Shown piece by piece: positions 39,701 through 48,374 of a DNA stretch of 64,000 bases. Position 1 is the first letter of the stretch. The number at the start of each line of letters is the position of its first letter. The DNA lies in NCBI RefSeq assembly GCF_016758255.1, contig NZ_QYAD01000005.1, positions 62,001 to 126,000 on the forward strand, written 5' to 3'. The notes under the pieces were generated by a model. The model had not been told where the DNA came from. It was given only the letters and a program-made list of their open reading frames with translations, and made no database searches. This DNA comes from Leucobacter chromiireducens subsp. chromiireducens (lineage in GTDB: Bacteria; Actinomycetota; Actinomycetes; Actinomycetales; Microbacteriaceae). Position numbers and translations under genes: made by a program.

Positions 39701-39762
39701 ACCCGGTCACCGCTAAGCTCGGGGGAGTATCAGCGGCCGATGCGGCGTGGGGAGGAGGCAGC

Positions 39763-42700
39763 GTGCACCTGAAGAGCCTCACGCTCAAGGGCTTCAAGTC
39801 CTTCGCCCAACCAACCACGTTCCAGTTTGAACCCGGCGTCACCGCGATTGTCGGCCCGAACGGGTCAGGGAAATCGAACGTCGTTGATGCACTCGCTTGG
39901 GTGATGGGTGAGCAGGGCGCGAAGACGCTGCGCGGCGGGAAGATGGAAGACGTCATCTTTGCGGGCACCGCGACACGGGGCCCGCTCGGCCGAGCAGAGG
40001 TGCGCCTCACCATTGACAACGCTGACGGTGCGCTGCCGATCGACTACACCGAGGTGACGATCAGTCGCACGCTGTTCCGCAACGGTTCGAGCGAGTACGC
40101 GATCAACGGCGAGGCGTGCCGGCTGCTCGATGTGCAGGAGCTGCTGAGCGACTCGGGCCTCGGTCGCGAGATGCATGTCATCGTCGGTCAGGGCCAGCTC
40201 GACGCGGTACTCCGAGCCACCCCGGAGGATCGCCGCGGCTTCATCGAAGAGGCCGCCGGGATCCTGAAGCACCGGCGGCGCAAGGAGCGCACGCTCCGCA
40301 AGCTCGAGGCGATGGAAGCGAACCTCACCCGCTTGAACGACCTTGCGGGGGAGATCCGGCGACAGCTCAAGCCGCTGGGACGCCAGGCCGAGGTCGCCCG
40401 CGCGGCGCAGGGCATCGCCGCCGAGGTGCGTGACGCAAAAGCCAGGCTCCTCGCCGACGACGTTGCCCGAGTGCGCGCGGAGCTCGACGCGCTCTCTCGC
40501 GACGAGGCGGAGCGGCACTCCGAGCGCATCGTGCTGCAGGAACAGACCGAGCAGAAGCAGCTTCGGATCCAGCGGCTCGAAGCCGAGCAGCAGAGTGACG
40601 AGCTTGACGCAGCCCGGCGTGTGACGATTGGGCTCGAGTCGGTGCAGGCGAAACTGCGCGGACTGTTCGCCCAAACCCAGCAGCGCCTCACGTTCCTCGC
40701 GACGCAGGCCGAGGCTCCCGAACAGCTGTCGCGCATCGGTCAGGGCGCCGTGGATGAGGCCGAGGCCGAGGCGGCCCAGCTCGCGGACGCCGTGCCCGAG
40801 GCTGAGACGGCGTGGGAGGCCGCCGGAGCGGCGACCCGCCGCGCGCAGCAGGCGCTCGACGCGATCGACGAGCACATTGCGGCTCAGAGCGCACTGGTAT
40901 CGAAGCACGACCTCGAGCTGTCGCAGTTGCGCGGCAGGGCAGAGGCGGCGGCGCAGAAGCATGCGACCGTGGGCGAGGAGATCGCACGACGCGAGCACGC
41001 AGTTGCGCAGGCTGAGGCGCGGCTCGCCGAGGCGCGCGACCAGCTCGCGGATTTTGCCGCCCGCGAGGAGGCTGCGGAGGGACCTGAAGGCGGGCTTGAC
41101 GATGCGCACCGCGCCGCACAGGACGCCCAGACCCAGGCCGAAGCCCTGCGTGACGCTGCGCGCGACCGGCTACACGAACTGGAGCAGGAGCGTGCCGGAC
41201 TCGATGCCCGCGTGGGTGCGCTCGCCCGCACGCTTGACCAGCGGGACGCGTCAGGCGCGCTGCTCGCGGAGTCGCGCCCCGGGATCACGGGGCGGGTCGC
41301 CGAGCGCGTGCGCGTGCGCGAGGGCGCTGAAGCCGCTGTGGGCGCCGCGCTCGGCTCGTACGCCGACGCACTCCTTGCAGCGGACACGGTTGCGGCGGAG
41401 CGTGCCGTGGATCTCGCTCGGGATCAGGACCTCGGCAGACTTCGGGTCGTGCTCTCGGACTGCGCCGAACTCGCGGACGCGGCACCCGAGGTTTCCGGCC
41501 TCACGCGCGCGGTTGATCTGCTGCTCGCTGCGCCCGACGGTGTACGTGGCCTCCTCGCCCGAAGCTACGTCGCGCCCAGCCTGAACGCGGCAGTGGCAGC
41601 AGCGCCCGAGCTCAGTCGGCTCCTGCCCGGGGGCGGGTACACGGTGGTCACCGATGACGGCGACGTACTCACCGCGTACACGCTGAGCGGTGGATCCGGT
41701 GGCGCGCCTTCCCGCATCGCGCTTACGGCGGAGCTCGAGCAGGCCACGCAGCGTCGTAACGAGGTCGCTGAGCAGATCGCGGGCACGGAACTGGAACTTG
41801 CCGAGCTGCGCGAGCACGCCGCGCGTGCAAAGCGCGCAACCCAGGAGTCGTTCGCGCAGCTGCGCGCTGCTGACGCTCGATTGGCGGAGATCGCGCAGGA
41901 ACGCAACCGCCTCGCCACCCGGGCGGACTCCGCGGCCGCGGAAGCCGAGCGTTCGCGTCAGGGACTCGCGTCTGTCGCAGCGTCGGCAGCGCCGCTCGAG
42001 CAGGAGGCGAACCGTGCTGCGCACGCGCTGCGCGAGGCGGAGGCGGCACCGCGACCGATCCTCGATGCCAGCCAGCGAGATGGCCTGCTCGCGGAGCTTG
42101 AAGTGGCCCGTGCTGCGGAGCTCGAGCGTCGACTCGGCTTGGAGACGGCCCGCGAGCGTGCGCGCGCCGGCGTCGCGCGGCACGAAGCGCTGATCGCGCA
42201 GCTCGCCGCAGAGCAGCGCGCTGCCGAGGAAGCGGCGAGGCGCGCCGTGCTGCGGGCGCGGCAAGTGGCACAGGCGGAGCGCGTTGCGGAGGCGCTGCCG
42301 GGGATTCTCGACGCCTGCGATCGCTCGCTCGCCGAGGCGCGGCTTGCGCAGCAACAGGCGGAGGCCGAACGCGCGAGGCACAGCCAGGAACTCACGCTCC
42401 TGCGCGCCGAAGACGCGGAGCTGCGGCACACGTTGCACGGCCTCACCGAGCGCGTGCACGGCGCTGAACTGAAAAGCTACGAGCGGAAGCTGCAGCTCTC
42501 CGGCCTTCTCGAGCGGGCGGGCAACGAGCTCGGGCTCGTCGAGGACGTGCTGATCGCGGAGTATGGCCCCGAACAGCCGATTCCCGAGCCAGACGCCAAC
42601 GCCGTCGCCGACGTTGAGACGCAGGCGCTGGCTTCCGACGGAGCCGATCCCGAGCCGCGGTTCGCGAATGCCCTCGAGGCCGAGCTTGCCGCGGAGCTTG

Positions 42701-43434
42701 GCCTCGACCAGCCGGCTGCCGCGAGCGACACTGCCACCGTCAACGAGGCGGTGCAGCAGGTCAGGACGCGTCCGTTTGTGCGTGCGGAGCAGGAGAGGCG
42801 ACTGGCCAAGGCGGAGAAGCGCTTGGCGGAGCTCGGGCGAATCAACCCCCTTGCTCTCGAGGAGTTCGCGGCGCTAGAGCAGCGCCACTCGTTCCTCACC
42901 GAACAGCTCGCTGACCTCACGAAGACGCGCGCCGACCTGCTCGCGATCATCAGCGAACTCGACGAGAAGATGCAGGGAATCTTTGCGGCGGCGTTCGAGG
43001 ACACCCGGGCCGCGTTTGCCGAGGTGTTTCCGATCCTCTTCCCGGGCGGCTCTGGCGAGATCGCGCTGAGTGCGCCCGAGGATCTGCTCGGCACGGGGAT
43101 CGAAATGACGGTCCGGCCCGCCGGCAAGCAAGTCGAACGCCTCTCGCTGCTGTCCGGCGGAGAACGTTCGCTGGCGGCGGTGGCGTGGCTCATCGCGATC
43201 TTCCAGGCGCGGCCGAGCCCGTTCTACATCGTCGACGAGGTTGAAGCGGCGCTCGACGACGCAAACCTCGGGCGACTGCTGCAGGTGTTTGAGCGGCTGC
43301 GCGAGAACTCGCAGCTCATCATCATCACGCACCAAAAGCGCACCATGGAGATCGCCGACGCGCTCTACGGGGTCTCGATGCGGCAGGACGGGATCTCCGC
43401 CGTGGTCGGTCAGCGCATCACCCGCGAGGACTGA
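39763..43434 (+). CDS. smc: Chromosome segregation protein SMC
   Basis: Condensin ATPase of 1223 residues, the usual length. Walker A GPNGSGKS at 31-38; an N-terminal coiled coil from about 170 to 500 with long Ala/Glu/Arg heptads; the hinge at about 500-650 (AVGAALGSYADALLAAD, LARSYVAPSLNAA); a second coiled coil; and the C-terminal head with the ABC signature LSLLSGGERSLAAVAWL and Walker B FYIVDEVEAALDD, then ITHQKRTMEIADALYGV. It works with ScpA and ScpB, which are not in this window. GTG start with GGGGAGGAGG upstream. ftsY follows after 67 bp, a common order. Confidence 0.95.
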   Translation: MHLKSLTLKGFKSFAQPTTFQFEPGVTAIVGPNGSGKSNVVDALAWVMGEQGAKTLRGGKMEDVIFAGTATRGPLGRAEVRLTIDNADGALPIDYTEVTISRTLFRNGSSEYAINGEACRLLDVQELLSDSGLGREMHVIVGQGQLDAVLRATPEDRRGFIEEAAGILKHRRRKERTLRKLEAMEANLTRLNDLAGEIRRQLKPLGRQAEVARAAQGIAAEVRDAKARLLADDVARVRAELDALSRDEAERHSERIVLQEQTEQKQLRIQRLEAEQQSDELDAARRVTIGLESVQAKLRGLFAQTQQRLTFLATQAEAPEQLSRIGQGAVDEAEAEAAQLADAVPEAETAWEAAGAATRRAQQALDAIDEHIAAQSALVSKHDLELSQLRGRAEAAAQKHATVGEEIARREHAVAQAEARLAEARDQLADFAAREEAAEGPEGGLDDAHRAAQDAQTQAEALRDAARDRLHELEQERAGLDARVGALARTLDQRDASGALLAESRPGITGRVAERVRVREGAEAAVGAALGSYADALLAADTVAAERAVDLARDQDLGRLRVVLSDCAELADAAPEVSGLTRAVDLLLAAPDGVRGLLARSYVAPSLNAAVAAAPELSRLLPGGGYTVVTDDGDVLTAYTLSGGSGGAPSRIALTAELEQATQRRNEVAEQIAGTELELAELREHAARAKRATQESFAQLRAADARLAEIAQERNRLATRADSAAAEAERSRQGLASVAASAAPLEQEANRAAHALREAEAAPRPILDASQRDGLLAELEVARAAELERRLGLETARERARAGVARHEALIAQLAAEQRAAEEAARRAVLRARQVAQAERVAEALPGILDACDRSLAEARLAQQQAEAERARHSQELTLLRAEDAELRHTLHGLTERVHGAELKSYERKLQLSGLLERAGNELGLVEDVLIAEYGPEQPIPEPDANAVADVETQALASDGADPEPRFANALEAELAAELGLDQPAAASDTATVNEAVQQVRTRPFVRAEQERRLAKAEKRLAELGRINPLALEEFAALEQRHSFLTEQLADLTKTRADLLAIISELDEKMQGIFAAAFEDTRAAFAEVFPILFPGGSGEIALSAPEDLLGTGIEMTVRPAGKQVERLSLLSGGERSLAAVAWLIAIFQARPSPFYIVDEVEAALDDANLGRLLQVFERLRENSQLIIITHQKRTMEIADALYGVSMRQDGISAVVGQRITRED

Positions 43435-43450
43435 GCCGTCTGAAGCGGAC

Positions 43451-43489
43451 GAGAGCCCACCACGAGAGCCCACCACGAGACCCCACCAC
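43451..43489. repeat. Three tandem 13-bp repeats between smc and ftsY
   Basis: GAGAGCCCACCAC, GAGAGCCCACCAC, GAGACCCCACCAC, head to tail, ending directly at the ftsY -10 box. Confidence 0.85.
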
Positions 43490-43495
43490 TAGACT
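43490..43495 (+). promoter_or_regulatory. -10 box of ftsY (leaderless)
   Basis: TAGACT, six bases before the ATG, directly after the tandem repeats. Confidence 0.5.
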
Positions 43496-43501
43496 CAGGG
43501 T

Positions 43502-44377
43502 ATGGCTGAGCGATCCTGGTCTTTCTCGAAGGCATTCCGCAACATCTTCAGCGGCCCCGCGCTGATCACTGAAGACACGTGGGACGATCTGGAGACCGCC
43601 CTCATCACCGCAGATTTCGGCCCCGACGTCACGGAGAGCATCCTCGACCAGCTCCGTGAGGACGTCGATCGGCACCGTGTCACCGAGGTCAAGGAGCTCC
43701 GCAGTATGCTCCGCGACGCCGTCGAGGAGCGCCTCGCCAAGTACGATCCGACGCTTCGGCTCTCCGAGCGGCCGGCCGTGATTCTCGTGGTGGGGGTGAA
43801 CGGGGTCGGCAAGACGACGACCATTGGGAAGTTTGCCAACTACCTCAAGAATTTCGACAAGCGGATCATTGTCGGTGCCGCAGACACCTTCCGCGCGGCC
43901 GCGGTTGAGCAGCTCGCCACGTGGGCTGATCGCGCGGGCGTGGACATCGTGAAGCCGCAGCAGCAGGGCCAGGATCCCGCCTCGGTTGCGTTCCAGACCG
44001 TGCAGCGGGCCATCGAGGAGGACTTCGAGATCGCGATCATCGATACCGCGGGGCGCCTGCAGACCAAGGGCGGCCTCATGGACGAGCTCGGCAAGGTGCG
44101 CCGCGTGATCGAGAAGCAGGCGCCCGTGGCTGAGGTGCTGCTGGTGCTCGACGCAACGACGGGCCAGAACGGGCTCGCGCAGGCGGAAGCGTTCATCGAA
44201 CACGCAGGGGTGACGGGACTCGTGCTCACGAAGCTTGACGGTTCGGCGAAGGGGGGCTTCGTGCTCTCAGTACAGGAGAAGACGGGGCTGCCGATCAAGC
44301 TGGTCGGTCAGGGAGAGGGCATCACTGACCTCACGGGCTTCACCCCGCACGTGTTTGCCCAGCAGCTCGTCGGATAG
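43502..44377 (+). CDS. ftsY: Signal recognition particle receptor FtsY
   Basis: GTPase that docks SRP-ribosome complexes at the membrane translocon. At 291 residues it is a minimal NG-domain form without the long acidic A domain of E. coli FtsY. The N domain begins with an amphipathic start (SWSFSKAFRNIF) that could touch the membrane. G1 is GVNGVGKTT at about 98-106, with DTFRAAAVEQL, DTAGRLQTKGGLMDEL and TKLDGSAKGG. It pairs with Ffh 1.1 kb downstream. Confidence 0.95.
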   Translation: MAERSWSFSKAFRNIFSGPALITEDTWDDLETALITADFGPDVTESILDQLREDVDRHRVTEVKELRSMLRDAVEERLAKYDPTLRLSERPAVILVVGVNGVGKTTTIGKFANYLKNFDKRIIVGAADTFRAAAVEQLATWADRAGVDIVKPQQQGQDPASVAFQTVQRAIEEDFEIAIIDTAGRLQTKGGLMDELGKVRRVIEKQAPVAEVLLVLDATTGQNGLAQAEAFIEHAGVTGLVLTKLDGSAKGGFVLSVQEKTGLPIKLVGQGEGITDLTGFTPHVFAQQLVG

Positions 44378-44538
44378 CCGCGTGCGGCGCAGTTTCTTCC
44401 GCCCGTCGCGAAAAACTGACCGCTGAGTGCAAAAGTGCGGTATACCTAGAAGAACGAGGCCTGACGGCTGAGCCACGAGCTGCGGCCGCCGGACCGAAAG
44501 CCACGCCAACCAGGCGGGGCGTTCGAGAAAGGGTAGAC

Positions 44539-45393
44539 ATGCAGAACCTCACCGTCTTGGGAACCGGCGTCCTCGGCTCCCAGATCATCTTCCAGGCGGC
44601 GTATTCGGGCAAGCAGGTGGTCGCGTACGACCTCAGCGATGAGATTCTCGGCAAGCTCGCCGAGCGCTGGGAGTACCTGAAGCCGCTCTACCTGCGCGAC
44701 CTGCCCGACGCCACGCCCGAAAAGCTCGATGCGGCGGTGGCTCGAATCCGGACGTCCTCGGATCTCGCCGACGCGCTCGCCGATGCTGATCTCGTGATCG
44801 AGGCGGTTCCTGAGCGGCTCGACATCAAGCAGAGCACCTGGGAGCGGGTGGGAGAGCTCGCACCCGCGAAGACGATCTTCGCCACGAACTCCTCGACCCT
44901 CCTGCCGAGCGACATCGCGCCCTTCACCGGCCGCCCCGAGAAGTTCCTTGCGCTCCACTTCGCAAATGAGGTGTGGAAGTTCAATGTCGGCGAGGTGATG
45001 GGGCACGAGGGCACCGATCCCGCGGTGTTCGAAGCGGTCGCCCAGTTCGCGGAAGAGATCGGAATGGTGCCGATCCGCATCCACAAGGAGCAGCCGGGAT
45101 ACGTGCTGAACTCCCTCCTGGTCCCGTTCTTGAATGCCGGTGCACGGTTGCTCGTGCGCGGCGTCGCAACGCCCGAGGACATCGACAAGACCTGGAAGAT
45201 CGCAACGGGAGCACCGACCGGCCCGTTCGAGATTTACGACGTCGTCGGCATGATGACGCCCTACCAGCTGGGGGCGTCAAGCGAGGATCCCGAGATGCAG
45301 GAGTTCGCCGCGCACATCAAGCGTGAGTACATCGACAAGGGCTGGCTCGGGAAGGGCGCAGGACGCGGCTTCTACGACTACAGCGCGAAGTAG
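44539..45393 (+). CDS. 3-hydroxyacyl-CoA dehydrogenase family protein
   Basis: A 284-residue single-function enzyme (FadB2/PaaH size) that would oxidise 3-hydroxyacyl-CoA with NAD+. The nucleotide loop is LGTGVLGSQI at 7-16. The catalytic pair is seen in ALHFANEVWKFNVGEV, and KEQPGYVLNSLLVPFLNAGARLL and TGAPTGPFEIYDVVG follow. In typical members the segment reads HFFNP; HFANEVW here departs from it, so the preferred substrate may differ. It is transcribed alone between ftsY and ffh, with a TATACC box about 90 bp upstream and a strong terminator after it. Confidence 0.85.
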   Translation: MQNLTVLGTGVLGSQIIFQAAYSGKQVVAYDLSDEILGKLAERWEYLKPLYLRDLPDATPEKLDAAVARIRTSSDLADALADADLVIEAVPERLDIKQSTWERVGELAPAKTIFATNSSTLLPSDIAPFTGRPEKFLALHFANEVWKFNVGEVMGHEGTDPAVFEAVAQFAEEIGMVPIRIHKEQPGYVLNSLLVPFLNAGARLLVRGVATPEDIDKTWKIATGAPTGPFEIYDVVGMMTPYQLGASSEDPEMQEFAAHIKREYIDKGWLGKGAGRGFYDYSAK

Positions 45394-45408
45394 TTCACAT
45401 CCACTCAT

Positions 45409-45439
45409 GGTGGCCCGGGTCGACACGACCCGGGCCACC
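45409..45439 (+). terminator. Terminator after the hydroxyacyl-CoA dehydrogenase gene
   Basis: Perfect 14-bp stem GGTGGCCCGGGTCG/CGACCCGGGCCACC with a 3-base loop, 15 bases after the stop. Confidence 0.85.
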
Positions 45440-45473
45440 GCTGCATGATGCGCACCTGCGTCGTGCAAACAGC

Positions 45474-45479
45474 TAGAAT
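45474..45479 (+). promoter_or_regulatory. -10 box of ffh
   Basis: TAGAAT, nine bases before the ATG; leader of a few nucleotides at most. Confidence 0.45.
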
Positions 45480-45488
45480 CGACCCATC

Positions 45489-47054
45489 ATGGCTACTTTC
45501 GGAAACCTCTCTGCGCGGCTCACCGACACCTTCAAGAACCTGCGTGCGAAGGGCAAGCTCTCCGCGTCTGACGTTGACAGCACCGTCCGCGAGATTCGAC
45601 GCGCGCTGCTCGAAGCAGACGTCGCGCTCGACGTCGTGAAGGACTTCACGGGGAAGGTGCGTGAGCGTGCCCTCGGCGACGAGGTCAATGCTGCGCTCAA
45701 CCCCGCTCAGCAGGTCGTGCAGATCGTCAACGAAGAGCTCGTCGCGATTCTTGGTGGTGAGCAGCGCCGGCTGCAGTTCGCGAAGAAGCCGCCGACGGTC
45801 ATCATGCTCGCCGGCCTGCAGGGCGCGGGTAAAACGACCCTCGCGGGCAAGCTGGCGAAGTGGCTGAAGGATCAGGGCCACACGCCGATGCTCGTTGCGT
45901 GTGACCTGCAGCGACCGAACGCCGTGACACAGCTTGGCGTGGTCGCTGAGCAGGCCGGCGTGGCAATCTACGCGCCCGAGCCGGGCAATGGCGTTGGCGA
46001 TCCCGTCAAGGTGGCCAAGGGGGGTGTTGCCGAGGCGCGCGCGAAGCAGCACGACTTCGTGATCGTCGACACGGCTGGTCGACTGGGTGTTGACCAGGAG
46101 CTCATGCAGCAGGCTGCGGACATCCGCAAGGCGGTGGAACCCGACGAGGTCCTCTTCGTGATTGACGCGATGATCGGCCAGGACGCCGTTGCAACCGCGC
46201 AGGCCTTCCAGGAGGGCGTGGACTTCACCGGTGTCGTGCTGACGAAGCTCGACGGCGACGCCCGCGGTGGCGCGGCGCTGTCGATCCGCGGCGTGACCGG
46301 ACGCCCGATCCTGTTCGCCTCGACGGGTGAGGGGCTTGGGGATTTCGAGCCGTTCCACCCCGACCGGATGGCGAGCCGCATCCTTGACCTCGGCGATATC
46401 CTCTCGCTGATCGAGCAGGCACAGAGCGCGTTCGATGAGGACGAGGCGCGGAAGGTCGCCGAGAAGATCGCGAAGGACGAGTTTACGCTCGACGACTTCC
46501 TCGGCCAGATGCAGCAGCTTCGTGGCGCCGGCTCCATCAAGAAGATGATGGGCATGCTTCCCGGCATGGGGAAGATGAAGGAGCAGCTCGACAACTTCGA
46601 TGAGCGCGAGATCGTGCGCACCGAGGCAATCATCCAGTCGATGACGAAGGCTGAGCGGCAGAACCCGAAGATCCTCAACGGGTCGCGACGTCTGCGCATC
46701 GCCAAGGGCTCTGGGATGACCGTGACCGATGTGAACGCGCTCGTGCAGCGCTTCGAGCAGGCCGCGAAGATGATGAAGACTGTTGCCCGCGGCGGTGTCC
46801 CGCAGATTCCCGGAATGGGCCCGATGCCCGGCATGGGCGGCCACGGCGGGAAGAAGAAGCAGCAGGCCAAGAGTAAGGGCAAGCAGCGCTCCGGCAACCC
46901 CGCGAAGCGTGCCCAGGAAGCCGCGGGCGTGGCCGCGAAGCAGGCCGAGACGCCCACGGGTTCCGGTTTCGGCCTGGGGAAGGGTGCGGGCGCGCAGCCG
47001 ACCGAGGAAGATATGGCGAAGCTGCAGCAGATGCTGGGGAAGGGCATGCGCTAA
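45489..47054 (+). CDS. ffh: Signal recognition particle protein Ffh
   Basis: The 521-residue SRP54 GTPase that binds signal sequences together with the small SRP RNA. The N domain (residues 1-90) is followed by the G domain with GLQGAGKTT at 109-117, DTAGRLGVDQELM, TKLDGDARGGAALS and FASTGEGLGDFEPF. The M domain has FLGQMQQLRGAGSIKKMMGML, SRRLRIAKGSGM and a methionine-rich signal-binding groove. A Lys/Gly/Ala-rich C-terminal tail extends beyond the M domain, common in actinobacteria. The next gene begins directly after the stop. Confidence 0.96.
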   Translation: MATFGNLSARLTDTFKNLRAKGKLSASDVDSTVREIRRALLEADVALDVVKDFTGKVRERALGDEVNAALNPAQQVVQIVNEELVAILGGEQRRLQFAKKPPTVIMLAGLQGAGKTTLAGKLAKWLKDQGHTPMLVACDLQRPNAVTQLGVVAEQAGVAIYAPEPGNGVGDPVKVAKGGVAEARAKQHDFVIVDTAGRLGVDQELMQQAADIRKAVEPDEVLFVIDAMIGQDAVATAQAFQEGVDFTGVVLTKLDGDARGGAALSIRGVTGRPILFASTGEGLGDFEPFHPDRMASRILDLGDILSLIEQAQSAFDEDEARKVAEKIAKDEFTLDDFLGQMQQLRGAGSIKKMMGMLPGMGKMKEQLDNFDEREIVRTEAIIQSMTKAERQNPKILNGSRRLRIAKGSGMTVTDVNALVQRFEQAAKMMKTVARGGVPQIPGMGPMPGMGGHGGKKKQQAKSKGKQRSGNPAKRAQEAAGVAAKQAETPTGSGFGLGKGAGAQPTEEDMAKLQQMLGKGMR

Positions 47055-48203
47055 GTGAGTTCGCTGCCGCACGGCGCTGCGGCAGCCGAGCGTCTCACGC
47101 TCTTCCGACGCGAGTGGCCCGCGCGGATCAGCTGGGGCCAAGTGCGCGCCGAGGAGCCGCGCGTCTTCTGGCGGGCGGCGGGTGGCGCCGCGCTGGTGGT
47201 TCCCACGATCGCCGCACTGCTGCTGTGGACCTCGCTCGCTGGCGAGTTCCCCGCACCAATATCTCTCCCCGCGTGGCTTGAGTGGATGCGCGGCGGCCTC
47301 GTGGTTGGGGGCTTCTGGTTGGTCCTCATGCTCGGCGTGTTCGCGGTGATCCTGTTGGATCGGCCGCGTGAGTTGCGCCGCGAGCTCGCGTTTCGAAGCT
47401 TCGCCGCCGCTCGTGGCTTGAGCTACGCCCGGCTGGGTGCTGCGCCGCCCGCGCGCGGGATCTTCTTTGCGGAGCCGAACGATGGGACAGCGCGCGGGGC
47501 GGCGCGACGCAGACGGCTCGGCATGCTCGCGGTGCCGGGCGATGCGGCGCGCTTCCGCGCCAACTTCTCGCTTTCCCCTGCGGAGCAGCCCGCCTGGCTG
47601 GGGGCGGAGCCGTCGCTTCAGCTCGCGATCGCGTCGTATTCTGGGGGGAAGAACGATGCGCGAGGCCCGCTCCTCGGCTTCCGCTACCTCCAGCTCCGTG
47701 CTCCCCGTGCCCTCCCGCACCTCGTCATTGATTCGCTGTCGAACGGACGGCTCAGAGAGTTCCTTGCAGGGGCGCAACGACTCTCCTTGGAGGGCGACTT
47801 CGACCGCTACTTCGCGAGCTATGCCCCCAAGGGTTACGCGCGCGACGCGCTTGAGCTCCTCACGCCCGATGTGATGGCAGTGCTCATCGATCACGGGAAG
47901 CACTGGGATATCGAGGTTGTCGAAGATCGGATCCTCATTGTGTCGCGCCGCGTGGGGCGGCGCTGGGACCGTTCGGAGACCACGGCGCTGCTGCTCTTCG
48001 CGGAGGTGCTGGGCGCGGAGCTCAGCCACCAGGCCCGCCACTACACCGACCCGCGCGCTGCGCGTCCGCGCCTGCAGGTCGCCGCGCCTGGGCAGCGGCT
48101 CGCGCGCGGCTCGCGTGTGTGGACCGTAGCGCTCGTGTGCGCCCTCGGTGCGGCGTTCTTCACCTTCCCCTTTGTGCTGGGGTGGCTGCTCGACCTGAGC
48201 TAG
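47055..48203 (+). CDS. Uncharacterised membrane protein downstream of ffh
   Basis: A 382-residue protein with no recognised family. Two hydrophobic segments lie near the N-terminus (VFWRAAGGAALVVPTIAALLL, VVGGFWLVLMLGVFAVILL) and one at the C-terminus (VWTVALVCALGAAFFTFPFV). The roughly 250 residues between them are soluble, with ARGLSYARLGAAPPARGIFF and EDRILIVSRRVGRRW. The GTG start abuts the ffh stop, so translation is coupled and the gene belongs to the ffh transcript. A role at the membrane is likely; function unknown. Confidence 0.72.
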   Translation: MSSLPHGAAAAERLTLFRREWPARISWGQVRAEEPRVFWRAAGGAALVVPTIAALLLWTSLAGEFPAPISLPAWLEWMRGGLVVGGFWLVLMLGVFAVILLDRPRELRRELAFRSFAAARGLSYARLGAAPPARGIFFAEPNDGTARGAARRRRLGMLAVPGDAARFRANFSLSPAEQPAWLGAEPSLQLAIASYSGGKNDARGPLLGFRYLQLRAPRALPHLVIDSLSNGRLREFLAGAQRLSLEGDFDRYFASYAPKGYARDALELLTPDVMAVLIDHGKHWDIEVVEDRILIVSRRVGRRWDRSETTALLLFAEVLGAELSHQARHYTDPRAARPRLQVAAPGQRLARGSRVWTVALVCALGAAFFTFPFVLGWLLDLS

Positions 48204-48266
48204 CTGTTCTGGCTTCCGCCCGCCCGGTCTCTCGGATCGTGACCGAGCCGTGATTTTTCTGCGCCA

Positions 48267-48293
48267 TGTACACTCTGACATGTACTATTGTAC
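48267..48293. promoter_or_regulatory. TGTAC repeat cluster upstream of the peptide ABC operon
   Basis: TGTAC at 48267, 48281 and 48289. GTACA (48268-48272) and TGTAC (48281-48285) form an inverted repeat with an 8-base spacer. The AT-rich patch also contains TACTAT, a possible -10. Probable operator/promoter. Confidence 0.45.
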
Positions 48294-48374
48294 TAACCGG
48301 GTGATGGGGCTTCTCCCTGATCCCGACCACAGGCCGAGCGGTGCTGTGCGACTCAACGAATCAAGGGTGACTCA

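Noticed and set aside
45405-48281. A 958-codon open frame on the minus strand across ffh and its neighbour
   Set aside because: Antisense to the unmistakable ffh gene; composition is that of complementary high-GC codons, with no motifs. Many such antisense frames occur here, including one opposite aceA (36683-38248) and one opposite gabD (8914-10791).
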